From: Oscillospiraceae bacterium
GTDB taxonomy: Bacteria; Bacillota; Clostridia; Oscillospirales; Ruminococcaceae
Length of the DNA: 8,730 nucleotides
Reading direction: 5' to 3'
Assembly: GCA_900768675.1 (NCBI GenBank)
Contig: CAAGDT010000116.1
Span: 1-8,730 of the forward strand
Shown here: piece after piece, positions 1 to 7,285 of the stretch
Layout of the letters: each line of letters opens with the position of its first letter
Position numbering within the stretch: position 1 is the stretch's first letter
The notes under the pieces: generated by a model
The model's database searches: none
Seen by the model: the letters and a program-made list of their open reading frames with translations, nothing else
Told to the model about the DNA's origin: nothing
Position numbers and translations under genes: made by a program

Positions 1-743
1 CCGCCGTGCTCTGCGTGAAGCACAAGGGCAAGGTCAAGAACCCTTGCTTCAAGCTCGGTGTACTTGCTGTCCTCTCTTAACAGGTGCAGTATGTTTTCCG
101 CTATGGAAAGGCTCTTGTGTGGACGGTGAATAATAAGCCCGTCGCCGTCAATGAGGTAGCGCTTAGCCTGATAGCTGTAAACTACAAGCATAGGGAACAG
201 AGCGATAAGCTCAAGGGACTGCCTTAAAACGTTAGGCACGCTAAGGTCGTTGGGGTAATCGTCGTAAGCGTAAAGGGTAAGTACGCTCCTTGAAAGGGTG
301 TTCATAATGTCCTCGCTTGGGGATTTAAGCACAATATCCCTGACAAAAGAGGAGGGGAGCTGACGGTAATTTCCGATAAGACGGATAAAGTCGTCCAGCT
401 GCTTTTGGGTAGGCAGCTGTCCGAAAAGCAGAAGATAGGTTGTTTCCTCAAAGCCGAAGCGATTGTCCGCCATAAAGCCCTTGATGATGTCCTTAACGTT
501 AATTCCACGGTAGTAAAGCTCGCCGTCGCAGGGCTCCATTACGCCGTTTACGTTCTTTTTAGAAACAATTTCCGAAATTTCGGTAAGTCCCGTAAGAACG
601 CCCTTTCCGTTAAGGTCGCGCAGTCCACAGTAAACGTTGTTTTCCAGATAAAGCTCGGGGGCGATATTGCTGTTGCCGGTGCAAAGCGCCGCAAGTCCTT
701 CAATCTGAGGGGTGATTTGTGAGAATGGATAATGAGAAGCCAT
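1..743 (-). CDS. Citrate synthase (citrate/2-methylcitrate synthase family), N-terminal part, cut by window edge
   Basis: Condenses acetyl-CoA with oxaloacetate to citrate, a cytoplasmic entry step to the TCA branch that feeds glutamate synthesis. I translated 247 full codons from ATG at 741-743; the frame stays open to base 1, so the C-terminal part lies outside. Family marks: GLRDLNGKGVLTGLTEIS at about residues 40-57, ELYYRGINVKDI at 75-86, FEETTYLLLFGQLPTQ at 98-113, and LHAEHGG at 242-248, where one of the two His (H243, H246) should be the catalytic His. The stretch of about 37 residues before the GLRD motif is, from memory, typical of clostridial rather than E. coli-type enzymes. The start is fixed by AAGGAGG (750-756) six bases upstream. 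Its own promoter lies at 774-802. Homologues are named gltA, citZ or citA, so no symbol is given. 2-methylcitrate synthase cannot be excluded from this half. Confidence 0.9.
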   Translation of the reverse strand, partial: MASHYPFSQITPQIEGLAALCTGNSNIAPELYLENNVYCGLRDLNGKGVLTGLTEISEIVSKKNVNGVMEPCDGELYYRGINVKDIIKGFMADNRFGFEETTYLLLFGQLPTQKQLDDFIRLIGNYRQLPSSFVRDIVLKSPSEDIMNTLSRSVLTLYAYDDYPNDLSVPNVLRQSLELIALFPMLVVYSYQAKRYLIDGDGLIIHRPHKSLSIAENILHLLREDSKYTELEARVLDLALVLHAEHG

Positions 744-749
744 ATCGTA

Positions 750-756
750 CCTCCTT
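750..756 (-). promoter_or_regulatory. Ribosome binding site of citrate synthase
   Basis: Read on the minus strand this is AAGGAGG, followed by TACGAT and the ATG at 743. A full anti-Shine-Dalgarno match at 6-base spacing fixes the start and predicts strong translation. Confidence 0.85.
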
Positions 757-773
757 AATAGTGATAATACTTT

Positions 774-802
774 ATTATAGCATACAAAGCGGTTTATATC
801 AA
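774..802 (-). promoter_or_regulatory. SigA-type promoter of citrate synthase
   Basis: On the minus strand, TTGATA (797-802, 5 of 6 consensus) is separated by exactly 17 bases from TATAAT (774-779, perfect). A TGC directly before the -10 box gives an extended -10 TGn. The expected transcript start is near 767, leaving a leader of about 24 bases with no room for a riboswitch. No clear operator palindrome is seen. This suggests strong basal expression independent of the upstream mnmE transcript. Confidence 0.8.
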
Positions 803-843
803 GGGATTTCAGCTAAATTTCGCCATATTTTCAGTTAAGAAAG

Positions 844-2205
844 TCATTTTCCCACGCAAAAACGGCTGAAAACGCTGTCGATTATTTCTTCTCCTGCATT
901 TTCTCCCGAAAGCTCGTAAAGCCTGTTAAGGGCATTTTCGCACATAATTCCAACTGCGTCAAGAGTAACTCCCGATATAAGGGCGGTGTAAGCCTCGTGA
1001 ACGAAGGCTCTCGCTTCCTCGGCGCAGGTTCTCTGCCGCTGATTTGCGATAAAGCCCGCCGACGGGTCAAAGGCGGTAAGTCCTGCCGCTTCCTTTACTG
1101 CCGAAGCTATGACTTCTGCGGAGGAAGGCTCCTTTGCGGAAATCTCAATTATCCTGCCAAAAGCTTCGCTTAGCCGTTTTTTGTCCGTCTTCTGGGGCAG
1201 GTCCTTTTTGTTGATAATGCAGATTGTGTTCTTGTCCTTTAGCAGCTCAATAAGCCGCAGGTCGTCATCGCAGAGAGGTCGGCTGCCGTCAAATACTGCA
1301 AATACAAGGGCGGCTTCTTCAAGCTTTTTTATCATCCGCTCAACCCCGATACTTTCCACAAGGTCGCTTGTTTCCCGTATTCCTGCACAGTCTGCAAGCC
1401 GCAGCATTACGTCGCCTAACATAACCGTTTCTTCCACAATATCCCTTGTTGTGCCCTCAATATCGGTAACGATACTTCTCTCCCTGCCCGAAAGCAGATT
1501 CATTATCGTGGATTTTCCTGCATTGGGTATCCCCACAATAGCGCAGGGAACGCCCTCACGGAGCAGCTGCCCCGCATTATAGGTTGAAAGCAGGTCTGAA
1601 AGCTCCTTTTCGGCAGACAAAAGCTTCTCTGCCTCAAGGTTTCCGTCAAACTCGTCCTCCATTTCGTCCGGGTAGTCAATCCACGCCTGAATAAGTGATG
1701 TGATTGAGAGAAGCTTGTCTGCAACGGCTCTTATTCTGCGGTAAAGAGCGCCCTCCCGCTGAGCCTTTCCTGCAAGCAAAAACTGCTCGTTCTGGGCGCT
1801 TATTATATCAGCGACAGCTTCCGCCTGAGTAAGGGAAAGCTTGCCGTTAAGAAGCGCACGCTTGGTAAACTCGCCCGCTTGTGCAGGAACTGCTCCCGCC
1901 GCAAAGCAGGCGGAAAGCACCCGCCTTGTGATATAAAGACCGCCGTGGCAGGAGATTTCCGCAACCTCCTCGCCGGTGTAGCTTCTCGGCGCTCTGTAAA
2001 TAAGAAGAACCCCGTCGTCAAGCCGTGTTTCTCCATCCCGTATTTCTCCGTAGCAGGCGGTATAGCCCGCCATTTCGCTTACTTTCGTGTTTCCTGCGGG
2101 GACAAAGACCTTTTCGGCAATCTCCGCCGCCTTATCCCCGGAAATTCGTATAACCGATATGCCGCCCTCAGCAATCGGGGTGGCAATCGCCGCTATTGTA
2201 TTCAT
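844..2205 (-). CDS. mnmE: tRNA uridine-5-carboxymethylaminomethyl(34) synthesis GTPase MnmE
   Basis: With MnmG, this K+-dependent GTPase adds the (carboxymethyl)aminomethyl group to wobble U34 of certain tRNAs, using a folate one-carbon unit. The 453 aa match the usual full length. Residues 2-23 carry the family N-terminus (NTIAAIATP..GGISVIRISG); GEFTKRALLNGKLSLTQAEA at 111-130 is the central helical/folate-domain signature. G-domain motifs: G1 GIPNAGKS (225-232, including Asn228 expected to ligate K+), G2 GTTRD (251-255), G3 DCAGIRET (272-279), G4 NKKD (332-335), G5 SAK (356-358). It ends in FCVGK with the conserved Cys450. G3 has Cys where DTAG is usual, a non-essential position. The start lies 5 bases after the secA2 stop with only a weak GGAAAGAAG-like ribosome site inside the secA2 3' end, so translational coupling is likely. 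No terminator follows. The usual neighbours rnpA, yidC, jag and mnmG are absent here. Confidence 0.97.
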   Translation of the reverse strand: MNTIAAIATPIAEGGISVIRISGDKAAEIAEKVFVPAGNTKVSEMAGYTACYGEIRDGETRLDDGVLLIYRAPRSYTGEEVAEISCHGGLYITRRVLSACFAAGAVPAQAGEFTKRALLNGKLSLTQAEAVADIISAQNEQFLLAGKAQREGALYRRIRAVADKLLSITSLIQAWIDYPDEMEDEFDGNLEAEKLLSAEKELSDLLSTYNAGQLLREGVPCAIVGIPNAGKSTIMNLLSGRERSIVTDIEGTTRDIVEETVMLGDVMLRLADCAGIRETSDLVESIGVERMIKKLEEAALVFAVFDGSRPLCDDDLRLIELLKDKNTICIINKKDLPQKTDKKRLSEAFGRIIEISAKEPSSAEVIASAVKEAAGLTAFDPSAGFIANQRQRTCAEEARAFVHEAYTALISGVTLDAVGIMCENALNRLYELSGENAGEEIIDSVFSRFCVGK

Positions 2206-2210
2206 ATATC

Positions 2211-4622
2211 TTATTTCTTCTTTCCGAATAATCTTGCAAAAAAGCCGCCCTTTTCCTTGCTGTCCTGTTCTTTTTCTTCCTCTTCGGGCAGTCCTTCTTC
2301 TTCCGCTGCTTCTTCGCTTTCCTCCGCTTCGTATTCCTGCTCTTCTTCCTCGTCCTCTTCGTCGTCAACGAAATATTCTGCAAATTCCGGGTCGTTCTGA
2401 AGCTCATCATCTAAAAGCTTCTGGAAAAAGCCCTTCTTTGTAAGCTCGTCTCCCGAATCCTCCAAAAGATAGGTGAAAACCCGCTTCGGCGCAGGAATTT
2501 TAAGTCCCTCGGGAGTTTTCTCTATAAGCTCCGCAAGTCCCTCGCCCATAAGCTCCACAAGCTCATCTTCAAGCCCCTCGTAATACTCTCCGCAGGCAAT
2601 CGTATATTCCTCCGAGGGCTTCTTTCCGCCCATAGCGGTAAGATGTATGCCGTTTTTGAGAGAGGAGGTGTATTCGATATACTCAATCCACTGCTTATTT
2701 ATCATAGCAGCGGTATATTTCTGCTCCGTTTCGTCAACCGCTTCTGCACCAAAAAGCTTTACCGCCTTTTCATATTCCTCGGGGAAATGCTCCTGCCACA
2801 GGCGGGGAGGATTTTCTCCGGAAATGCAGCGCTGCCTTGCAGAAAACATAAGCTCACGGTGCATTTCCTCGATAGCGGTAAGCTTCATAAGCCGCTCCCT
2901 GTCATCAAGGGCTTCGCCTTGTGAAATGCGCTGAATCCGAAGGATTTCCTTTGCCACAAGCTTGTCGGTTATTTCTTCCTCCGTAGGCTTTGGATAGCGC
3001 CTTTCGGGGATAAGGGTATTAAGCTTATGCTTTATCATTATCTCCTCGTCAAGGGAAACGAAAAGCCTGCTCTGACCGGGGTCGCCCTGTCTTGCGGCTC
3101 TGCCGGAAAGCTGGTTGTTAATACGGACGCTTTCGCCTAAGAATGTGCCGATAACGTAAAGTCCTCCTGCCGCAAGAGCTTCTCTTCTGCGGCTTTCATC
3201 TGCTCCGCCAAGCCGTATATCCACCCCTCGTCCCGCCATATTGGTTGAAATCGTAACAGCAAAGGGCGCTCCTGCGTTACTTATAATCTCCGCTTCAAGC
3301 TCGTCGTTCTTTGCATTCAGCAGGCTATGCTCTATCCCCGCTTCATTCAGCATATCAGAAAGAAGGTTGCTCTGCTCAATATCGGAAGTGCCCACAAGTA
3401 CGGGCTGCCCCTTCTTATTAGCGGCTATTACCTCTCTTACAACCGCCTTAAGCTTTGCATTTGTATCGTAATATACCACCATTGGCAAATCCTCACGGAT
3501 TGAGGGCTTATTGGGCTTTGCGGTTTTTACTATAAGCCCGTAAAGGGAGTCGAACTCGTCCTCGGCGTTCTTCGCCGTTCCCGTCATTCCCGAAATACGA
3601 TTGTACTGCCTTAAAAAGAACTGTACCGGTATTTTTGCCATTATAACCCCACGCTCGGTTACGGTAAGCCCGTGCTTAAGCTCGGCGGCAGACTGTAAAG
3701 AGCCGGGATAATTGCGGTTTTCGGCGATACGTCCTGTGAACTGGTCTATTATCTTAATCTGCCCCTCCTTTACGATATAGTCCTTGTCTTCGGTCAGGTA
3801 ATGAAGGGCTTTAAGGCAGTCTATAAGCTTTTCAAGCAGGGCTGCATTTTCCTCGTTATAGATATTGTCGGTTTTAAAGAAGCTTTCCGCCTTCTTGTTG
3901 CCGCTTTCGGTAAGGAATACGGTTTCGGTTTTATAGCTTACCTCGTAGTCCTCCTCGGTAAGGGTTTTCGCAAAGGCAAAAATCGGCGGCAGTCCTTCGT
4001 CGGGGCTTGCCTCCATAATTCCCGCCGCCACCAGCGGCACTCTTGCCTCGTCCACAAGCACAGAGTCCGCCTCGTCAACAATAGCCCTGTCGCAGACTAC
4101 TCCTGTCATGTCCGACTTATCAAATGCAAGAAAATCCCGCAGATAGTCGAAGCCACATTCCTTTGCGGTTACATACACAACATCGGCTTTATATGCAGCC
4201 TGCCTTTCTTCAAGGGTTGAGGTTTCGGTTACAAAGGCGGTTGAAACGCCAAGCAGGTCGTAGGCGGGCTTCATCCACTCCCTGTCACGGCGGGCAAGAT
4301 AATCGTTGAAGGTAAGGATATGAACCTGCTCGCCCTTGCATACACTGTAAAAGGCAGCAAAAACTGCGGCGGCGGTTTTTCCCTCTCCCGTAGGCAGCTC
4401 TGCTATCGCTCCGTCGTCAAGATAACCGCCGGTTATAATCTGTGAGTCAAAGGGAGTAATACCGATACCCTCTTTAATCGCTGAAAAAGCGGCGGCGTAA
4501 ACGGTAACGGGGTTTTTGCCCGCTCTTGCATTTTCAAGCAGAACCGAAAAATCCTCGCTTTGGGCGGCTTTTCGTACCTCTTCGGCGAATTTTTCCGGCT
4601 TTTTTTCCAGTAGCTCTATCAT
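2211..4622 (-). CDS. secA2: SecA2-like preprotein translocase ATPase with acidic C-terminal tail
   Basis: A SecA-family ATPase that drives proteins through SecYEG; 803 aa from the chosen start. Visible motifs: TPFDSQIITGG (56-66); Walker A TGEGKT (78-83); NDYLARRD (106-113); FDYLRD (158-163); DEADSVLVDEAR (183-194); TGRIAENRNYPGSLQSAAEL (296-315); GMTGTA (345-350); TNMAGRGVDIRLGG (460-473); NQLSGRAARQGDPGQSR (503-519); and WIEYIEYTSSLKNGIHL (645-661), the helical scaffold. Only about 116 residues separate SLDEEIM (523-529) from that tryptophan, against roughly 200 in E. coli SecA as I recall, so part of the helical wing seems missing, as reported for several SecA2 proteins. The C-terminal zinc motif (CxC...CH/CC) is absent; instead there is an acidic run (753-790) and a basic-aromatic end, GGFFARLFGKKK. 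Whether a canonical SecA exists elsewhere cannot be seen, so it could also be the only SecA. Start: ATG at 4620-4622 has GGAGG five bases upstream; an ATG at 4634 overlaps that site and has none of its own. Confidence 0.92.
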   Translation of the reverse strand: MIELLEKKPEKFAEEVRKAAQSEDFSVLLENARAGKNPVTVYAAAFSAIKEGIGITPFDSQIITGGYLDDGAIAELPTGEGKTAAAVFAAFYSVCKGEQVHILTFNDYLARRDREWMKPAYDLLGVSTAFVTETSTLEERQAAYKADVVYVTAKECGFDYLRDFLAFDKSDMTGVVCDRAIVDEADSVLVDEARVPLVAAGIMEASPDEGLPPIFAFAKTLTEEDYEVSYKTETVFLTESGNKKAESFFKTDNIYNEENAALLEKLIDCLKALHYLTEDKDYIVKEGQIKIIDQFTGRIAENRNYPGSLQSAAELKHGLTVTERGVIMAKIPVQFFLRQYNRISGMTGTAKNAEDEFDSLYGLIVKTAKPNKPSIREDLPMVVYYDTNAKLKAVVREVIAANKKGQPVLVGTSDIEQSNLLSDMLNEAGIEHSLLNAKNDELEAEIISNAGAPFAVTISTNMAGRGVDIRLGGADESRRREALAAGGLYVIGTFLGESVRINNQLSGRAARQGDPGQSRLFVSLDEEIMIKHKLNTLIPERRYPKPTEEEITDKLVAKEILRIQRISQGEALDDRERLMKLTAIEEMHRELMFSARQRCISGENPPRLWQEHFPEEYEKAVKLFGAEAVDETEQKYTAAMINKQWIEYIEYTSSLKNGIHLTAMGGKKPSEEYTIACGEYYEGLEDELVELMGEGLAELIEKTPEGLKIPAPKRVFTYLLEDSGDELTKKGFFQKLLDDELQNDPEFAEYFVDDEEDEEEEQEYEAEESEEAAEEEGLPEEEEKEQDSKEKGGFFARLFGKKK
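2214..2366 (-). other. Acidic low-complexity tail plus amphipathic terminus of the SecA2-like protein
   Basis: This is a subregion of the secA2 gene. Residues 753-790 contain 25 Asp/Glu out of 38, written mostly as GAA/GAG runs, which appear as TTC/CTC-rich DNA on the plus strand. The final residues GGFFARLFGKKK combine aromatic/hydrophobic and basic positions and resemble short membrane-binding amphipathic ends. It stands where canonical SecA carries its linker and zinc/lipid-binding domain. That it contacts membrane or partners is inference. Confidence 0.7.
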
Positions 4623-4624
4623 AA

Positions 4625-4634
4625 CTGCCTCCAT
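4625..4634 (-). promoter_or_regulatory. Ribosome binding site deciding the secA2 start
   Basis: On the minus strand this reads ATGGAGGCAG, then TT and ATG (4620-4622). GGAGG is correctly spaced for the second ATG, and the first ATG (4632-4634) lies inside the ribosome site, so the protein most likely begins MIELLEKK rather than MEAVMIELL. Confidence 0.75.
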
Positions 4635-4652
4635 AAAACTATCGCAATATTA

Positions 4653-4712
4653 ATATAAGTATATCACAACAGCCTGTTAAAATCAATGAGAACGGGTGAA
4701 ATTTACTTATAT
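4653..4712. repeat. Short inverted repeat spanning the divergent promoter region
   Basis: ATATAAGTA at 4653-4661 is matched by its exact reverse complement TACTTATAT at 4704-4712, separated by 42 bases. The left arm overlaps the secA2 -10 box and the right arm ends two bases before the glmU -35 box. It could be a pair of operator half-sites. In AT-rich promoter DNA a 9-base match can also arise by chance. Confidence 0.3.
4658..4686 (-). promoter_or_regulatory. SigA-type promoter of secA2-mnmE
   Basis: On the minus strand, TTGATT (4681-4686) is followed by a 17-base spacer and TATACT (4658-4663), with TGA directly before the -10 box (extended -10). The expected transcript start is near 4651, about 29 bases before the secA2 start codon. 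It faces away from the glmU promoter; the two -35 boxes are 28 bases apart. Confidence 0.75.
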
Positions 4713-4714
4713 GC

Positions 4715-4743
4715 TTGATTATTGCAATAAAATGTTATATAAT
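4715..4743 (+). promoter_or_regulatory. SigA-type promoter of the glmU operon
   Basis: TTGATT (4715-4720) and a perfect TATAAT (4738-4743) are separated by 17 bases. The expected transcript start is near 4750, giving a leader of about 37 bases before the glmU ATG. No long leader or glmS-type ribozyme is present. Confidence 0.78.
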
Positions 4744-4786
4744 TGTAGGAGTAAATCAGATTTTTCAACGAAAGGATTTTAATATT

Positions 4787-6172
4787 ATGAGCTTCAGTGC
4801 AATTATACTTGCCGCAGGAGACGGCACAAGAATGAAATCAAAGAAGCCTAAGGTTATGTGCTCTGTTTTAGGCGAGCCTATGATAGGCTGGGTTACGGAC
4901 AGCGTTCTTTCGGCGGGTTTTTCCCCCGAAAATATCGGCGCAGTGGTCGGAAACGGGGCTGAAACCGTAAAGGAATACCTGAAAACAAAGGGCGTTGAAA
5001 CCACCTTCTTTCAGGCGGAAAGAAAGGGTACAGGTCACGCTGTAATGCAGGCAGAGGAAATGGCGGATAAGGCGGATAACCTGCTTCTGCTCTGCGGGGA
5101 CGCCCCCTTTATCGACAGCGAAACCATTATCGGCGCACTTAATGAGCATACCCACAGCGGAAACGACGTTACAGTAGTTACCGCCGAGATAGAAAATCCC
5201 TTCGGCTACGGCAGAATCGAGAGAAACGAAAGAGGCGGGTTAAAGGGAATCGTGGAGCAGAAGAACTGCACACAAAAACAGGCGGAAATAAGGGAGATAA
5301 ACTCCGGAGTTTACTGGTTCCGCTCGGCTGCACTTAAAGCGGCGCTTAAAAAGCTTGTTCCCAACGGCGTAACCGGGGAATACTATATTACGGATACCGT
5401 TGAGCTTATTTTAGCGGCAGGAGGTAAGGCAGGGGCTTACAAGGCGGCTAACTCCGATATAGTTCTCGGCGCAAACAGCCGCAGCGACCTGCTGAGACTC
5501 AACGATATTGCAAGAATGAACGTAATAAACAAGCTCATGAGCGAGGGAGTTGAATTTGCCTCCACCGACGGGGTAATAATAGGCAAGGATGTTTCGGTAG
5601 GGCAGGACACCGTTATTCTCCCCGGTACTATTCTTAGGGGCAGTACCGTAATCGGGGAGGACTGCGTTATAGGACCGAATACGCTTATTGAGAACTGCAC
5701 CGTAGGAAACGGGGTAGTTTTAAACAGCGTTCAGGCATTTTCATCAAAAATCCGTGACAGGGTAAAGGCAGGACCTTTTGTTCATATCCGACCCGGCACA
5801 ACTCTCCATGAGGGGGTAAAGATAGGGGATTTTGTTGAAATCAAGAACTCGGAAATCGGCGTAAATACCGCAGTTGCACACCTTACATACGTTGGCGACA
5901 GCGACGTGGGCAAGGGAGTAAACTTCGGCTGCGGCTGCGTAACAGCTAACTACGACGGTGTGAATAAATACAGAACCGTTATCGGCGATTATGCCTTTAT
6001 CGGCTGTAACACAAACCTTATCGCTCCCGTTGAGATAGGCGAAAACGCAACCACCGCCGCAGGCTCAACCATTACAAGAGCAGTTCCTCCCGACAGCCTT
6101 GCGGTTGAACGGGCGCAGACAAGAATTATCGAGCACTGGGAGAAGAACTCAAAGAGAATTAAAAAGGCGTAA
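4787..6172 (+). CDS. glmU: Bifunctional UDP-N-acetylglucosamine pyrophosphorylase / glucosamine-1-phosphate N-acetyltransferase
   Basis: Acetylates glucosamine-1-phosphate, then couples it to UTP to make UDP-GlcNAc, the cytoplasmic precursor of peptidoglycan and other wall glycans. The 461 aa match full-length GlmU. Uridyltransferase domain (about 1-230): LAAGDGTRMKSKKPKV (8-23), QAERKGTGHAV (76-86), metal-binding GDAP (Asp105), FGYGRI (139-144), NSGVY (172-176). Linker helix around 231-255, then the left-handed beta-helix acetyltransferase domain with hexapeptide repeats from about 262, KAGPFVHIRPG (327-337), AHLTYVGD (364-371; His365 is the expected catalytic base), NYDG (388-391) and AAGSTITRAVP (424-434). 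The frame is open from 4715, but that is the -35 box; ATG at 4787 is chosen because the conserved FSAIILAAG follows at once and AAAGGA (4771-4776) lies upstream, at a slightly long 10-base spacing. First gene of an operon with two CPBP proteases. Confidence 0.97.
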   Translation: MSFSAIILAAGDGTRMKSKKPKVMCSVLGEPMIGWVTDSVLSAGFSPENIGAVVGNGAETVKEYLKTKGVETTFFQAERKGTGHAVMQAEEMADKADNLLLLCGDAPFIDSETIIGALNEHTHSGNDVTVVTAEIENPFGYGRIERNERGGLKGIVEQKNCTQKQAEIREINSGVYWFRSAALKAALKKLVPNGVTGEYYITDTVELILAAGGKAGAYKAANSDIVLGANSRSDLLRLNDIARMNVINKLMSEGVEFASTDGVIIGKDVSVGQDTVILPGTILRGSTVIGEDCVIGPNTLIENCTVGNGVVLNSVQAFSSKIRDRVKAGPFVHIRPGTTLHEGVKIGDFVEIKNSEIGVNTAVAHLTYVGDSDVGKGVNFGCGCVTANYDGVNKYRTVIGDYAFIGCNTNLIAPVEIGENATTAAGSTITRAVPPDSLAVERAQTRIIEHWEKNSKRIKKA

Positions 6173-6187
6173 TTTCAGGAGAAGCTT

Positions 6188-7267
6188 ATGGAAGAAAATA
6201 AAGCCGCAGTAACGGCGCAATCAGCTGAGCAGACAGCGGAGCAAATATTGCCCGAATATAAAAAGACAGCCTACCTTGTGGGAACCTTTGTGACGATATG
6301 CTTTCTGCTGAGATATGTGGCAACAGTAGCGATAAGACTGTTTGTAAAGAACTTTGCAGATGCGCTTGACCCCGACCTTCTGTACATCATAAGGCTTTCT
6401 ATTTCGGGTATGTTTTTACAGATACTTCCCTCGGTTATCGGAGCCTTTATGTTCGGCTATTTCGGGAAAAAGGGCAGGGGACTTAAAACCCTATATACCG
6501 TGCCTAAGCGCTGCGCCAAGGCAATAGGGAATTTCGGCGCAGTTTACGGTCTGGGGCAGATAGTAAACATACTCACAATGCTGGTTATTTTTATTGCAAC
6601 CGCCAAGAGCAACTTAAACGACTCCCTTAACACAATGTCCTCTCTCCAGCCTCCCGGAATGGCAAGCGCATGGTTTTTGCTGTTCATGCTGGCGGTAATT
6701 GCGCCGATTTTTGAGGAATTTATCTTCCGTGGAGTGCTGATGGACGCACTTAAGCCCTACGGAAACGGGCTTGCCATCTTCACTACGGGCATACTTTTCG
6801 GACTATATCACGGAAATGTAAATCAGGTATTCTATGCTGCGGCGCTGGGCATAGCTCTCGGCTATATCGCCAATGCAACAGGCTCGATTTTCCCGACGAC
6901 AATACTGCACTTTATGTTCAACAGCATTTCGGGCATAATTCTTCTCCTGCTTACAACTCCCAGCGTTCAGCGCTATGTTACGGGCGGGGACAACAGCAGG
7001 ATTCCCGACGGAGATATGTTTATTGTTGCGTTTTACGGAATTTTTATAGTGTGCGTGCTTGCGCTTGTGCTTGCGGGCGTTGTGCAGGCTGCAATAAAAA
7101 TAAAGCAAATCCGCAGATATAAAGTACCTAAGGTTTGCGGCGAGATTAGCAACGGCAAAAAAGCGGCGCTTCTTATTCTTACGCCGACCTCTATAATTGC
7201 GCTTCTGCTTATTGCAGACGTATTTTTCGGCTTTACCGACCCGCTGTTTAAATTAATTACAGGATAA
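6188..7267 (+). CDS. CPBP-family intramembrane metalloprotease (Abi/CAAX protease-like), first of a tandem pair
   Basis: Integral membrane protein of 359 aa in the family that includes the Rce1 CAAX protease and bacteriocin-related Abi proteins (PF02517-type fold). The signature motifs are intact: EEFIFR (Glu176, Glu177, Arg181), FGLYH (Phe204, His208) and HFMFN (His241, Asn245), giving the Glu/His set expected for metal-dependent catalysis. A polar N-terminus of about 25 residues precedes roughly eight or nine hydrophobic segments (near 27-51, 67-92, 112-138, 158-175, 190-207, 212-230, 236-258, 276-302, 325-347). The ATG follows AGGAGAAG (6177-6184) and starts 15 bases after the glmU stop, so it is co-transcribed. 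Substrate unknown: possibilities are processing of a membrane peptide, bacteriocin self-immunity, or a housekeeping envelope role. No bacteriocin or prenylation gene is in view. Confidence 0.9.
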   Translation: MEENKAAVTAQSAEQTAEQILPEYKKTAYLVGTFVTICFLLRYVATVAIRLFVKNFADALDPDLLYIIRLSISGMFLQILPSVIGAFMFGYFGKKGRGLKTLYTVPKRCAKAIGNFGAVYGLGQIVNILTMLVIFIATAKSNLNDSLNTMSSLQPPGMASAWFLLFMLAVIAPIFEEFIFRGVLMDALKPYGNGLAIFTTGILFGLYHGNVNQVFYAAALGIALGYIANATGSIFPTTILHFMFNSISGIILLLLTTPSVQRYVTGGDNSRIPDGDMFIVAFYGIFIVCVLALVLAGVVQAAIKIKQIRRYKVPKVCGEISNGKKAALLILTPTSIIALLLIADVFFGFTDPLFKLITG

Positions 7268-7270
7268 TTC

Positions 7271-7285
7271 GGAGGAATAACTTTG
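7271..7285 (+). promoter_or_regulatory. Ribosome binding site and TTG start of the second CPBP gene
   Basis: GGAGG at 7271-7275 is followed seven bases later by TTG at 7283-7285. The stop codon of the preceding gene lies just upstream (7265-7267). The first in-frame ATG is about 30 codons downstream (MGKYGAAM), at the edge of the first membrane segment and without a comparable ribosome site, so the TTG is favoured. Confidence 0.75.

Noticed and set aside
405..722. Plus-strand open frame of 105 codons near the left end
   Set aside because: The minus-strand citrate synthase frame is continuous across this stretch and has strong motifs, a promoter and a ribosome site.
1109..1582. Plus-strand open frame of 157 codons
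   Set aside because: It is a shadow of the mnmE GTPase domain, whose own frame carries all the G motifs.
1879..2400. Plus-strand open frame of 173 codons with a Ser-rich end
   Set aside because: It lies antisense to mnmE and the secA2 tail. Its Ser-rich end is just the complement of the GAA/GAG acidic run, and it has no ribosome site or recognisable motif.
3801..4220. Plus-strand open frame of 139 codons opposite secA2
   Set aside because: The secA2 frame here encodes conserved motifs (DEADSVLVDEAR, FDYLRD); the antisense frame shows no family features.
4715..4786. Upstream extension of glmU by 24 codons
   Set aside because: The extension would begin inside the -35 box and upstream of the predicted transcript start. 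The conserved GlmU N-terminus begins right after the ATG at 4787.
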